A stretch of 64,000 nucleotides of DNA, taken from contig NZ_CP095491.1 of assembly GCF_023028105.1 (NCBI RefSeq), positions 186,001-250,000 of the forward strand, given 5' to 3'. The notes under the pieces are model-generated. The model saw only the letters and a program-made list of their open reading frames with translations, did not search any database and had not been told where the DNA came from. This document shows, in pieces, positions 33,804-43,374 of the stretch; the first letter of the stretch is position 1, and the number at the start of each line of letters is the position of its first letter. The position numbers were made by a program, and so were the translations under genes. The DNA comes from Halosolutus gelatinilyticus (lineage in GTDB: Archaea > Halobacteriota > Halobacteria > Halobacteriales > Natrialbaceae).

Positions 33804-34088
33804 TCAAACCGTGAATAGGTGGCCGTCCGTTGGAACATCGAACAATCCGACTCGCGCACCGGCGTCGAGCCACGCGTGTCCGTACGAAAACGACGCGAGC
33901 GCGTTGACGAGGTCGCCGTTCTCTCGAAAGTGATCGCCGTCGGCGAGGTACGACGCGGCCATCTCTCGGCATTCTTCGGCTGCCGTCGCCATCGGCGTAC
34001 CCTCCGGCGGGGCGATCGTCGCCGCTTCGAGCGCTTCGGCGAGCAGGTCGCCGTACCGATCCGTTTTCTCTTCGAGATCCGCGGTCAT
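33804..34088 (-). CDS. DUF357 family protein
   Basis: A 94-aa helical protein: MTADLEEKTDRYGDLLAEAL, CREMAASYLADGDHFRENGDLVNALASFSYGHAWLDAG. This is the DUF357 pattern, a small archaeal helical protein seen beside diverse genes. The function is not known. It is cut off from tfb by the AT-rich gap. Confidence 0.85.
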   Translation of the reverse strand: MTADLEEKTDRYGDLLAEALEAATIAPPEGTPMATAAEECREMAASYLADGDHFRENGDLVNALASFSYGHAWLDAGARVGLFDVPTDGHLFTV

Positions 34089-34198
34089 ACCCGGGACGAC
34101 GCCGGTCGAGTCCGTAAATCCGTCGAGGGCCGATCGACGCCACGAGGAGATACCGCGTCGGCGTATCGGTTTTACGCGAATCGTCGTGGACGCTGCAA

Positions 34199-34336
34199 GT
34201 GCGACCGATCCAGGTCCTCGTCCCGGGTCGCAAACGGACCGAGGTGTTCCGAACGCTCGGGCGCGAAGAGATCGACTACGTCCGGACCGTGGAACGAAGC
34301 GACGTCGATCGAGTCCGCGATCGACGAGCGGATTAG
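34199..34336 (+). pseudogene. Possible remnant of a DUF389 protein start
   Basis: From a GTG at 34199 the frame reads VRPIQVLVPGRKRTEVFRTL and IDYVRTVERSD, similar to the start of DUF389 membrane proteins (R.IQVLVP...V...L...IDYV.T). A stop follows after 45 codons, and no membrane part is present before thioredoxin reductase. A small real protein cannot be excluded. Confidence 0.4.
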
Positions 34337-34491
34337 AGAGGAGGTATCCGTCACCATCGAGTTCGTGGAGGGGACGAAGCCGTCCGGGTGGGGACGCCGG
34401 CGCGTCAGTGACTGCATTCGGTGCGTCGTAGCAAACGGGTGCCGTTGCTGAGAACGCAAGGGGTTTAGGCGCAGTTTCCCAAGTGTCTGGC

Positions 34492-35811
34492 ATGAGCGAT
34501 CAGCCTCGTGTCGAGATCTATACCAAAGAGGAGTGCCCCTATTGTGAGAAGGCAACGGATCTCTTCGACAGCAAGGGAGTCGAGTACGAGACCTACAACG
34601 TCACCGGAGACGACGATCGCTTCGAAGAGATGGTCGAGCGCGCGGACGGCCGCAAAACCGCACCCGAAGTGTTCATCGACGACGAACTGATCGGCGGCTG
34701 GGACGACACCAGTGCCCTCGACGAAACCGGCGAACTCGACGAGAAACTGGGGATCGACGACGACGGCGACAACGAGGTGGAACACCGCAAGCTGATCATC
34801 GCCGGCACCGGCATCGCCGGCCTCACCGCCGCGATCTACGCCGGCCGCGCGAACAACGAGCCGCTGGTCATCGAGGGTGACGAACCCGGCGGCCAGCTCA
34901 CGCTCACGACCGACGTCGCGAACTACCCCGGCTTCCCCGAGGGGATCAGCGGCCCCGAACTCGTGAATAACATGAAAGCGCAGGCGAAGAAGTTCGGTGC
35001 CGATCTCATCAACGGCGTCGTCGAACGCGTCGACACCGACACCCGCCCGTTCCGCGTCGAACTGACCAACGGCGACGTCTACACCGCCGACGCCATCATC
35101 GCCGCCTCCGGTGCGAGCGCCCGCACGCTGGGCATCCCCGGCGAGGACGAACTCATGGGCTACGGGCTCTCTACCTGCGCGACCTGCGACGGCGCGTTCT
35201 TCCGCGACGAGGATATGCTCGTCGTCGGCGGCGGCGACGCCGCCATGGAGGAGGCCACCTTCCTGACGAAGTTCGCCGACACCGTCTACATCGCCCACCG
35301 TCGCGACGAGTTCCGCGCCGAAGACTACTGGGTCGACCGCGTCCACGAGAAGGTCGAAGAGGGCGAAATCGAGATCATGAAGAACACCGAACTGATCGAA
35401 ATCCACGGCTCTCAGGAGGAGGGCGTCGACCGCGTCACCCTCGTCCACAACGAGCAGGGCCATCCGACCGATCGAATCGCCGATCCCGAAACCGAGGAGT
35501 TCAAGTTCGACGTCGGCGCCGTTTTCTTCGCGATCGGTCACACCCCGAACACCGAGTACCTCGAAGAGACTGGCGTCGAGATGGACGACGAGGGCTACCT
35601 CCGCACCCAGGGCGGCGACGGCGGCGGCCAGACCGAGACGGACGTGCCCGGCATCTTCGGCGCCGGCGACGTCGTCGATTACCACTACCAGCAGGCCGTG
35701 ACCGCGGCCGGCATGGGCAGCAAGGCCGCCCTCGACGCTGATGAGTACCTCGAAGACCTCGAACGGGCGAACGCGAGCACCGAGACCGAGGCCGCTGCCG
35801 CCGACGACTAG
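34492..35811 (+). CDS. Glutaredoxin-thioredoxin reductase fusion
   Basis: A 439-aa flavoprotein with an N-terminal glutaredoxin domain (residues 1-90; redox pair C15-P-Y-C18, cis-Pro in TAPEVFID) joined by an acidic linker to a thioredoxin reductase (FAD motif AGTGIAGLTAAIYA, redox pair C229-A-T-C232, GHTPNT and GIFGAGDV). The reductase half should transfer NAD(P)H electrons to a disulfide; the fused Grx may be its first acceptor. ATG at 34492 is chosen; GTG at 34483 is possible. The C-terminal tail is Thr/Glu/Ala-rich. Confidence 0.9.
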   Translation: MSDQPRVEIYTKEECPYCEKATDLFDSKGVEYETYNVTGDDDRFEEMVERADGRKTAPEVFIDDELIGGWDDTSALDETGELDEKLGIDDDGDNEVEHRKLIIAGTGIAGLTAAIYAGRANNEPLVIEGDEPGGQLTLTTDVANYPGFPEGISGPELVNNMKAQAKKFGADLINGVVERVDTDTRPFRVELTNGDVYTADAIIAASGASARTLGIPGEDELMGYGLSTCATCDGAFFRDEDMLVVGGGDAAMEEATFLTKFADTVYIAHRRDEFRAEDYWVDRVHEKVEEGEIEIMKNTELIEIHGSQEEGVDRVTLVHNEQGHPTDRIADPETEEFKFDVGAVFFAIGHTPNTEYLEETGVEMDDEGYLRTQGGDGGGQTETDVPGIFGAGDVVDYHYQQAVTAAGMGSKAALDADEYLEDLERANASTETEAAAADD

Positions 35812-35990
35812 TTCGACTTCTCTCTCCACCGATTCGCGAGCAACGCCGCGATGACGATTCCGAACGTCAGCGCGGACGACAACCCGAGCAGCAACTCGTC
35901 GAAGACGATCACGAATACGGCGCCGATCGCGAGACCGATCGGCAGCCCGATCGCGAGCGCCAGTACGGTCCGTTCGGTTTGTTCGTCCAT
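35808..35990 (-). CDS. Small two-helix membrane protein
   Basis: A 60-aa protein: MDEQTERTVLALAIGLPIGLAIGAVF, then a second hydrophobic helix, ending RWREKSN. The stop overlaps the stop of the thioredoxin reductase gene on the opposite strand (tail to tail). No family recognised. Confidence 0.68.
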   Translation of the reverse strand: MDEQTERTVLALAIGLPIGLAIGAVFVIVFDELLLGLSSALTFGIVIAALLANRWREKSN

Positions 35991-36158
35991 CAGTCGTCGC
36001 CTCCGCGATGGCGCGTCGTCCCGTTCGAACTCCGGTCGCTCATACCGACTTCTGGTCGGTCCCGGTGCTTCAGCGTGCTGATCGTCCCCGCACGGGTTCG
36101 AGGACGGCGATCGGTCGATCGCGAAAAAGACGGCGCCGATCGAGACTCGCTCGCGGCG

Positions 36159-37748
36159 TCAGGAGTACGTCCGCTGGACGAACTCGCCCGAGCAGTCGTA
36201 TTCGATCAGCTTGACCTCGACGACGTCCGGTTCGTCCTCGTACGGCCCGGACCGGTCCGACAGCCCGTAGACGGTAAGCCGTTCGACGTCGGTCTCGTGC
36301 GAGCGGTTCCAGCGTTCACACAGGTAGTTGGCGAAGTACGACCGGTGTTTCCTATTGCCGGCGAAGCGCATGTTCGAGATGTACTTTCGCTCGCGCGCGG
36401 TGTCGTAGGTCGCGTCGACGTTCGGGGGCCGATCCCAGTCGACGTCCGATTCGTGCAACACGTCGACCTCCGATCCGTCCTCCAGTTCGCCCGGAACGAC
36501 GAGCCACTGGGCCGTCGATATCGGGTTCGGCGCGAACATCCGCCAGCTCTGATCAGCTTGCAGCGTATCGAGGGCTGCCGCTCCCGGCTCGGGAACCTCC
36601 GTGTAGCCGACCGCCTCCGCGTTCGAGAGGACGACGAGCACCAGCAACAGCCACGGAATCACCGTCGCGAACAGGACCCGGCCGCGAGCGGTGACGACCG
36701 AGAGCGATGGGACGTGCGATCGAACTCCGCCGATCTCGGTCGGTCGAGGAACCGCCAGCACGGGCGCCGTCGCCTGGAACCGCGCCAGAAGCCGCTGCAG
36801 CGGATCGGCGATCCCGATTCGCGTCGCGATCGCGGAGACGCCGTCCCAGACGCGGGGTGGGTAAAACAACACCAGTCCCGCGATCACGATCAGCGGGAAC
36901 AGGTCGATCCGGAGCGTGACGAGCATCCCGAGGTGCATGCCGGCGAACACCGTCGCGATCGCCGCGCGCCCGCGTCCGGTCAGGAGGACGAGCAGCGGGG
37001 ACAGGAGGATCAGTCCCATCCACGCGTACGTGAACGCGCGCAGCAGCAGGATCTGGTCGGCGAGGTGGTTTCCGAGCAGATAGGTGAAGTGATCGGCCTG
37101 GAAGATGTAGGCGACCGCCTCCCCGCCCGTCCACTTTTCGCTCTGGAATTTGTGGATGGCGTTGGTCACGTACATGAGCAGCACCTGCAGCAGGACCGCC
37201 ATCGTCCCGACGGACGCCACGGTCGGACTCAACTGGGACCGATCTACCCGACGGGCGTCGACCGCCCACCGCGAATCGAGGGGCAAGAAGATCGCCCAGA
37301 ACAGGAGCATTCGCAACAACACGTCGCCGCCGTTGATGGCCATCGGATTCCGAAGGTGAAGCGAAACCAGCAACAGCCACGAGGCGATCGTCGCGATTCG
37401 CGTCCGATACCCCACGAGCAACGCGAGGGCGAACGCCCCCGCGACGCAGAACAGGAGCGCCTGCGCCCACGTCTCCCCCGAGAGCGTGTGGAAGGTGTTG
37501 GAGTAGAGCGGCGAATAGTCCGAGTACAGCGCCTCCCGGGGGAGCACGCCCGAATCCGTGTAGAAATCCTCGAGCTTCCGCGCCCGGCGCAGGAGGTCGG
37601 CGAGCAACAGCGCGCCGACTGCGATGCGAAACGCGGCGAGGGCCCGACGGTCGATCTCGAACCGACGTCTGATTCCGTTCGCGGTGCGATCCGCGCCGTC
37701 TGCGAGGCGATTCCGTGCGTTTGCGAGTCGTTGCCGGTCCAGTGCCAT
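36159..37748 (-). CDS. HTTM-domain membrane protein (vitamin-K-dependent carboxylase-like)
   Basis: A 529-aa polytopic protein with about eight hydrophobic helices followed by a 170-residue soluble tail. The N-terminal region is the HTTM domain (LAAFRIAVGALLLADLL, FRIAVG; then HLRNPMAINGGD and VTNAIHKFQSEKW). HTTM is shared with gamma-glutamyl carboxylases, but the carboxylase function has not been shown for archaeal members. It is divergent from a DCC-family protein gene; HTTM and DCC genes are often neighbours and sometimes fused, so the two probably cooperate. Confidence 0.85.
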   Translation of the reverse strand: MALDRQRLANARNRLADGADRTANGIRRRFEIDRRALAAFRIAVGALLLADLLRRARKLEDFYTDSGVLPREALYSDYSPLYSNTFHTLSGETWAQALLFCVAGAFALALLVGYRTRIATIASWLLLVSLHLRNPMAINGGDVLLRMLLFWAIFLPLDSRWAVDARRVDRSQLSPTVASVGTMAVLLQVLLMYVTNAIHKFQSEKWTGGEAVAYIFQADHFTYLLGNHLADQILLLRAFTYAWMGLILLSPLLVLLTGRGRAAIATVFAGMHLGMLVTLRIDLFPLIVIAGLVLFYPPRVWDGVSAIATRIGIADPLQRLLARFQATAPVLAVPRPTEIGGVRSHVPSLSVVTARGRVLFATVIPWLLLVLVVLSNAEAVGYTEVPEPGAAALDTLQADQSWRMFAPNPISTAQWLVVPGELEDGSEVDVLHESDVDWDRPPNVDATYDTARERKYISNMRFAGNRKHRSYFANYLCERWNRSHETDVERLTVYGLSDRSGPYEDEPDVVEVKLIEYDCSGEFVQRTYS

Positions 37749-37953
37749 CCTGCTGTTACACCGTCTACCACGAGTCTCGACCGGACTCGTATAAGCTTGT
37801 TGAACGGTGAAATGATCGTTGCACCGTTCCCGAAGTCGGCGGGCGTCGGGCCGTTCGGGGCCGGGTCGGTCGTCCGCTGTCGGTCGACTGCGCTGGGGCT
37901 GCGTGCGATCGCAATACTGAACTGCCGAGCCGCCAAACGCTAGCCCAGTGCCG

Positions 37954-38370
37954 ATGAGCGTCGAGATTCCGGATGACGATCCGATCGTCCTCTTCGACGG
38001 CGTCTGTAACCTCTGTAACGGGTTCGTGCAGTTTCTCGTGCCGCGGGACTCGGAGGAACGGTTCCACTTCGCATCGCTCCAGTCGGAGGTCGGGAAACAG
38101 CTGTTAGCCGACCACGATCTCCCGACCGACGAACTGGAGTCGATCGTGCTCATCGAGGGCGACGACTGCTACGTCAAGTCCGGCGCGGTCATTCGGATCG
38201 CGGCGCTGCTCGGCGGCGTCTACGCGCTCTGCTCCCCGTTTCGGTTCGTGCCGCGATCGGTTCGCGATCGCGCGTACGACCTCGTCGCCAGTAATCGGTA
38301 CCGCCTGTTCGGCGAGCGCGATCGCTGCATGATGCCGACCGGGAACGTCCAGGAGCGATTCCTCGAGTAA
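37954..38370 (+). CDS. DCC-family thiol-disulfide oxidoreductase-like protein
   Basis: A 138-aa protein with the DCC1-like signature DGVCNLCN (C18 and C21, DxxCxxC), followed by FHFASLQSEVGKQLL, the predicted thioredoxin-like core, and DRCMMPTG near the end. ATG at 37954 is preferred over a GTG two codons earlier. It is paired head to head with the HTTM gene across 205 bp. Confidence 0.87.
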   Translation: MSVEIPDDDPIVLFDGVCNLCNGFVQFLVPRDSEERFHFASLQSEVGKQLLADHDLPTDELESIVLIEGDDCYVKSGAVIRIAALLGGVYALCSPFRFVPRSVRDRAYDLVASNRYRLFGERDRCMMPTGNVQERFLE

Positions 38371-38581
38371 CGTCGAGCACCGCGGCAGCGGACTGCATCG
38401 TTTTTCTCGATTCGCGCCATGGGGTAGCCGTTCCTGTACGCAGTCGTCAGTCCGATCACGACCGATCGTTAGTCACGATGACGGCCCGTGGTACGATCGA
38501 GAAGTACAGCCGTTGCTACCCGGTATAGCGCCAATAAAATGAAACCGCAAAGGCCGGAGTGATCCGGTGGTTAGTTACTGG

Positions 38582-40912
38582 TTAGTCCTTGCGGACGGCC
38601 AGCATGGCGGCGGCGAGCAGCGCGACGAGCGCGACAGCGACGCCGAAGCCGGGTACGGGGTTGTCGCCGTCATCGCCGTCACTGTCGGTGTCGTTACCGC
38701 CAGTGTCATCAGAGCCGCCGGTGTCATCGGAGTCACCGTCACCGGAGGTGCCGTCACCGGGAGTGCCGTCACTCTCATTTGTAACGGTCAGCGTGCCGGA
38801 GTCTTCGGCGTCGTCGGTGGTGACCGACCACTCGATGTCGCCTGCGGCGCTGGTGTTGAAGTCGTAGGAGTTCTCCCAGGATTCGCTAGCGTTGAGGTCG
38901 AGTTCGCCGCTGTCGACTTCTTCGCCGGCGATGGTGACCGTGTAGTTGGTCATGTTCGCCTCATCACCGTTGTTGGTGATGTTCACGTCGAGGGTTGCTT
39001 CCCCGTCGACTTGGACCGTCTCCGGTGCGTTAGTCTCGAGGTTGATCCCTTCGGGTTCTTCGACGGGTTCGCCCTGGACGAAGATACCTTCCGACACTGC
39101 CTTCGTGTCACTGTCGATCATGGCACGGACCAGACGGATTTCCTCGCCGGGATCGTGGCTGCTGAGATCGAACGTCGTCGAGACTTTACCGTTCTCGTCG
39201 ACGGTGGCGGCGTCGGTGTAGATCTCCGAAGTTGCACGCACACGGAAGTCAGTTGTCGTACCGGGTGCGACGTTCGTCGTAGCGGCGATTTCGGACGCTT
39301 CGCCGTTACCAACCTTGAAGCGGTCGTCGTCGTCGAACTCACCGTCGAGTTCGATAGTGGGTTCTTCGACGTCGAAATCGGCGTCAGCGACTTCGTTCTC
39401 ATCGACGTACGGGTTGGCTTCGGTTACGTTGAACTCAGCGTTCCAAGTTTCGTCGGCGCCGAGGTCCTCGACCGCGCCGACATCGACGACGACGTAGAAC
39501 CTGTTGTTGTCTTCGTCAGTGACGATGTTGTATTCGGAGCTGTTCAGATCCTCAAGCGTGAAACTGTCGGGCGTGCCGTAGCGCGGTTTGTCCGTGTCTT
39601 CGAAGTTGAACTCGAGACCCTCGCCGCTCGCCCAGTTACCGTCGTCGAACGCGTAGCCGTAGATACCGGACGCTTCGACTTCGGTGACCAGGAGGTCACG
39701 CTCGGTCACGTAGTCGCGTTCGGTAGCGTTGTCCGCGATGATGTCGGCGTCGACATCGTCGACGTTGTAGTCACCGGGGAGGACCGACGGCTTCAGGTCG
39801 CTGGTCGATCGCTCGGTGAGGAGCAGGACCGCAGCGTCGACTTCGTCGGACTGACCATTGACGTAGGCTTCGAGGTCGTAGTCGCCCGGAAGGAGACGCT
39901 GATCGTCACCGAACGTCGCATTCTCGTCGCCGCCGAGGTACTCGGTGACGGTCACGTCGCTGCCGGAGATTGGTTCACCCTCGTCATCGAGGACGGTCAC
40001 GACGTCATCGTTACCGTGGCCGGCCTTGTACGAGTTGAACTGAACGGTCACGTTGTCCTCGTCGCCGATGTTCTCGACGGCGATCTCAGCACGGTAGTAC
40101 CCTTCCTGGTCCGTCACGTTGACAACGAGATTGTTGGTCGACTGGACGTCGACGGTGAATTCGGCGACGTCGCCGGCGTTCTCCTCGTAGTTTCTGTCGT
40201 CGAACGAAGCGTCAGAGTCGATCGCCTCGTTGACGGTGACCTCAGCGGTTTCTTCGGCGGTCGTGTCGGCGACGGAAACCGTGAACGTGTAGTTACCGGT
40301 GTCCGAATTGGAGAAGTCAGCCGAGACGCTGTCACCGTTAGTGTCGTTAACCGTCACTGCGACTTTGTCCTCGTCGTCGACCTGCGTGTCTTCGCCGAAG
40401 ATTTCTTCGAGGTCGCTTGCGCTGAGCGATTCGCCGTCGCGCTCACCGCTGATGTGGAGAGTGACATCTCCGGCACGGGCTTCCTCACTACTGACGTCGT
40501 CGTACGTGAGGGAGGTTTCTTCCTGATTGACCGTGCTGTCTTCGAACCCGACGTCGATCTTGTGCTCGAAGATCCAGAAGGTTTCCGTTGTCTGGTTACC
40601 GTGCTGGATCTCGTAGCGACCTTGGTCGAGGTCGCTCGTATCGAGGGTCGCGTTACCGCTGTCGTCGACGTAGAGGTTTCGGACAGCGTCGTCGCCCTGC
40701 ACTAAGTCAGCAGGTTTGTTGAGATCCGTAATTTGCACTTGTTGGCCGATCCATACGTTCTCGACATCGTCCGCGCTGAACGTGGCGTCGATGTGGTTGT
40801 CGGCGGCGACAGCGCCCGTAAAGGAAGCTGCCATCGCGACAACGGAGAGGACCATAAGCGCGGCCAGGAACACTGCGCGTCCCTTTTCGCGGTATGATGG
40901 TTCGTTTGTCAT
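38582..40912 (-). CDS. PGF-CTERM surface glycoprotein (S-layer type)
   Basis: A 776-aa secreted protein. The signal peptide (REKGRAVFLAALMVLSVVAMAASFTGAVAA) has the usual start of haloarchaeal surface glycoproteins. The body is strongly acidic, beta-rich and carries many N-x-S/T sequons (for example NATLD, NVTDQ, NITNN, NESDG), expected to be N-glycosylated. The C-terminus is a Gly/Asp/Thr-rich stalk, then PVPGFGV and a hydrophobic helix ending in RKD: the PGF-CTERM tail processed by archaeosortase A and replaced by a lipid anchor. It may be the major S-layer protein. Confidence 0.85.
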   Translation of the reverse strand: MTNEPSYREKGRAVFLAALMVLSVVAMAASFTGAVAADNHIDATFSADDVENVWIGQQVQITDLNKPADLVQGDDAVRNLYVDDSGNATLDTSDLDQGRYEIQHGNQTTETFWIFEHKIDVGFEDSTVNQEETSLTYDDVSSEEARAGDVTLHISGERDGESLSASDLEEIFGEDTQVDDEDKVAVTVNDTNGDSVSADFSNSDTGNYTFTVSVADTTAEETAEVTVNEAIDSDASFDDRNYEENAGDVAEFTVDVQSTNNLVVNVTDQEGYYRAEIAVENIGDEDNVTVQFNSYKAGHGNDDVVTVLDDEGEPISGSDVTVTEYLGGDENATFGDDQRLLPGDYDLEAYVNGQSDEVDAAVLLLTERSTSDLKPSVLPGDYNVDDVDADIIADNATERDYVTERDLLVTEVEASGIYGYAFDDGNWASGEGLEFNFEDTDKPRYGTPDSFTLEDLNSSEYNIVTDEDNNRFYVVVDVGAVEDLGADETWNAEFNVTEANPYVDENEVADADFDVEEPTIELDGEFDDDDRFKVGNGEASEIAATTNVAPGTTTDFRVRATSEIYTDAATVDENGKVSTTFDLSSHDPGEEIRLVRAMIDSDTKAVSEGIFVQGEPVEEPEGINLETNAPETVQVDGEATLDVNITNNGDEANMTNYTVTIAGEEVDSGELDLNASESWENSYDFNTSAAGDIEWSVTTDDAEDSGTLTVTNESDGTPGDGTSGDGDSDDTGGSDDTGGNDTDSDGDDGDNPVPGFGVAVALVALLAAAMLAVRKD

Positions 40913-41337
40913 GTATTATGTTGTTATCGTGATTGTGTGGTTCGCGTGCGATTCGCCTGGAGCGCGAACCAACCACCGATGCAATGACCGAGGTGGTCGG
41001 CTCGCACCGGGTAGGGGTATCCGGATGTATTAAAGGGTCTGTAATAAGTTTTCTGGATGAACAGTCAGTCTGTTGTACCAAGTAAACATCGGCATAATCA
41101 GGGGGCTCAACCGGGTTCGATCGGTTTTTCTCGATTTCCATCACCGATCGAGACACACAGGACAACGCGTGATTATCCGTCCCGCGTCGGTCGGAGTCGA
41201 CGATCCCGTTCCGATACTGTCGGCGTATTCGCAAATCGGCGTGTTCGGTTCGAACGCTCGAATTTCGATCCGGAGCCGACGGCGATCGGTAGTCGAGCCA
41301 GAAATACTTTATGGGCACACTTTCAACCGTTCTCCCG
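40913..41337. other. Upstream region of the surface glycoprotein and of the 41338 gene
   Basis: No gene supported in this gap. Minus-strand TATA box tttaatac (41027-41034) suggests a leader of about 90 nt for the surface glycoprotein, long for a haloarchaeon but known for S-layer mRNAs. Plus-strand TATA ctttat (41307-41312) serves the lipoprotein at 41338. Confidence 0.5.
41027..41034 (-). promoter_or_regulatory. TATA box of the surface glycoprotein gene
   Basis: On the minus strand the element reads tttaatac. The start codon is at 40912, so the predicted leader is about 90 nt. Confidence 0.5.
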
Positions 41338-42465
41338 ATGGAACTCAACCGACGAACGCTGCTCGAGCGAGCGGGGGCGACGGCGGCGGTGTCTACGGGT
41401 GCGATAGCCGGCTGTCTCGGCGGGGGCGACTCCGGTGGAAGCGACGACGGGGCTGGTGAGAACGACGGCGACAGCGAGGAAGCCGGGAGTAGCCTTCCTT
41501 CGTACGCGCGATGGTTATCATGGGATGAAGACGAGAAGGCGACGTTTTACACGTACGTCGACTGGGCGGCCCTCGACGCTGCCGGCGAGGCCGGCGAAAC
41601 GACGGGCAACTGGAGCGACGAGGGTGCAGAGAACGAGCTCCTCGACCAAGAGGACGTGATGCTCGCCTTGCCGATGATGAGCGTTCTGGTCGTCGCGTTC
41701 GTCGGCGGATTTGGTCTGGTGGGGACCGGGCTCTCGGGGCTGCTCACCACTGACGAGAGCGAATCAAGCGCGACGGGAGCGTCGACCGAGTTCGAGACGA
41801 CGATCGACGAGATCCTCCTGGTCAACGACGCGATCGTCATGGCGGGCGACGTCCGGGCGGACGAGATTCACGACGCGTTGACGGACGCACCCGAGGACGA
41901 CTGGTCGGTAGCGATCCAGTACGAAGAAACCGACGCGATCGGTGAGTTCGCCGTCTACGAACCGGGCGAAGGAGCGAGCCGAGAACAAGGCGGTGCGATC
42001 GCCGTCGGCGCCGATGGGATCGTCATCGCGAACGGTTCCGATGGCGGTGACGCGGTCGGCACCCTTCGCGGCCCGATCGAAGCCTCCACCGGCGACGGCG
42101 AGCGGGCGGCCGACCGCGGTGGCGACTTCGAGTGGATGCTGGGACAGGCCGGTCACGGCGACACCGTATTCGGCGGCTACGGCGAATTCGACGACGCCGG
42201 AGACGTCGAGGGAGATGTCGAGTCCGTCGACGGGGCCGAACTCGACGAGCTGGGCGACGCAAAGGGTGTCGTTAGCTCGCTCACGATCGAGAGCGAGACG
42301 GAGTGGTCCGGCGAGTTCGCCGCCGCCTTCGAAGAACTCGACGGGGACGCCGAAGCCGAACTCGAGGCGAGACTCGGGGCGTCCGCGGACGAGGTGTCCT
42401 ACGAAGTCGACGGCAACCGAGTCACCGCGTCGGCGACCTGGAACGAAGACGTTCTGGACGAGTAG
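41338..42465 (+). CDS. Tat lipoprotein of unknown function
   Basis: A 375-aa protein. The N-terminus has a Tat signal and lipobox (NRRTLLERAGATAAV..AIAGC), then a Gly/Ser/Asp-rich spacer and an otherwise unknown domain. A short hydrophobic stretch (LALPMMSVLVVAFVGGFGLV) follows the first 100 residues and may be a buried strand or membrane contact. The rest is acidic. No family recognised. A TATA box about 27 nt upstream supports ATG at 41338. Confidence 0.7.
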   Translation: MELNRRTLLERAGATAAVSTGAIAGCLGGGDSGGSDDGAGENDGDSEEAGSSLPSYARWLSWDEDEKATFYTYVDWAALDAAGEAGETTGNWSDEGAENELLDQEDVMLALPMMSVLVVAFVGGFGLVGTGLSGLLTTDESESSATGASTEFETTIDEILLVNDAIVMAGDVRADEIHDALTDAPEDDWSVAIQYEETDAIGEFAVYEPGEGASREQGGAIAVGADGIVIANGSDGGDAVGTLRGPIEASTGDGERAADRGGDFEWMLGQAGHGDTVFGGYGEFDDAGDVEGDVESVDGAELDELGDAKGVVSSLTIESETEWSGEFAAAFEELDGDAEAELEARLGASADEVSYEVDGNRVTASATWNEDVLDE

Positions 42466-42516
42466 CCGCCGATCGCCGACCGGTCCGACGCGAACCGAAC
42501 GGTATCGAATCGAGGG

Positions 42517-43311
42517 TCAGAACGGGAACAGCGAGTCGGCCTCGGGATCGCGTTCGAGCAGTTCGATCTCGTGGCCGTCCGGGCCCCTCGTGAACGCGTA
42601 CATGTTGTCGTTGCTCTCGGGATCGCGGTGGTCGTCGGCTTCGCGTTCCACGAGCACGTGCCAGTCGTCTTCGAGGTCGTCGACGCGGATACAGAGGTGG
42701 CCCCAGGCGTCGCCCATGTCGTAGGTGCGGCCGTCGTAGTTGTAGGTGAGTTCGACGGACATCTCCTCGGGTGCGGCGCCCTCGCGCTCGACGAAGTAGT
42801 TGGCGAAGGTGTCGGACTCCCAGCGTCCGGCCTCGTCGTACTCGAACTTCCGGGTCCAGAAGCCGAGCGCCTCGTCGGCGTCCTCGACGCGGATCATGGT
42901 GTGATCGAGCGACCACAGCGCGCCCTCGGCGGGGTCGCGCTGGACGATCTCGACCTCGTGGCCGTCGGGGTCCTTGACGAAGGCGTAGCGGCCGCCGCAG
43001 GACTCGGGGTCGCGGTAGTCCTCGACGCCCTCGTCCATCAGCTGCTGGTAGTAGTCCTCGAGTTCGCCCTCGGGGACGCGGACGGCGATGTGGCCCCAAG
43101 CGTCGCCGACCTCGGGCTCCTCGCCCTCATTGTGGGTGAGCTCGAGCATGGCGCCGTTCTCGTGCATGTCCTCGGGCCCGAGGTAGACGATCGTGAAGCC
43201 GTCGCCCTCGTAGCGGTCCTTCTCCTCGTAGTCGAGGTGGGTCCGGTACCAGTCGAGGGAGTCCTCGAGATCGGCGACGCGAATCATCGTGTGATCGAGC
43301 GTTCCGTCCAT
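42517..43311 (-). CDS. Two-domain VOC/glyoxalase family protein
   Basis: A 264-aa protein with two VOC halves of about 130 residues that repeat LDHTMIRV (residues about 5 and 137), DAWGHI/DAWGHLCIRV and DPDGHEVEIV/GPDGHEIELLERDP. Each half keeps His and Glu metal ligands (HTMIRV, GH-E). It resembles lactoylglutathione lyase duplicates, but haloarchaea use gamma-glutamylcysteine and not glutathione, so the thiol partner is uncertain. It runs convergently with the lipoprotein gene. Confidence 0.82.
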   Translation of the reverse strand: MDGTLDHTMIRVADLEDSLDWYRTHLDYEEKDRYEGDGFTIVYLGPEDMHENGAMLELTHNEGEEPEVGDAWGHIAVRVPEGELEDYYQQLMDEGVEDYRDPESCGGRYAFVKDPDGHEVEIVQRDPAEGALWSLDHTMIRVEDADEALGFWTRKFEYDEAGRWESDTFANYFVEREGAAPEEMSVELTYNYDGRTYDMGDAWGHLCIRVDDLEDDWHVLVEREADDHRDPESNDNMYAFTRGPDGHEIELLERDPEADSLFPF

Positions 43312-43374
43312 ACGTGGGGGAACGTGTGCCCGGCGCAAAAGGTTGTGGAAGTCGGCCGATTCGTCGGCGATCGC

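Noticed and set aside
33557-33859. Minus-strand 100-codon frame in the tfb upstream gap
   Set aside because: Its product has no recognisable domain and overlaps the end of the DUF357 gene on the same strand in another frame; the gap is better explained as promoter DNA.
34337-34451. Continuation after the DUF389-like fragment (VSVTIEFVEGTKPSG)
   Set aside because: A second frame follows the stop, but it does not resemble DUF389, so I did not extend the remnant.
38567-40705. Long plus-strand open frame of 712 codons over the surface glycoprotein gene
   Set aside because: It is a mirror of the acidic glycoprotein codons on the other strand; the translation is Val/Asp/Gly-rich with no known family, while the minus-strand protein has a signal peptide, sequons and PGF-CTERM tail.
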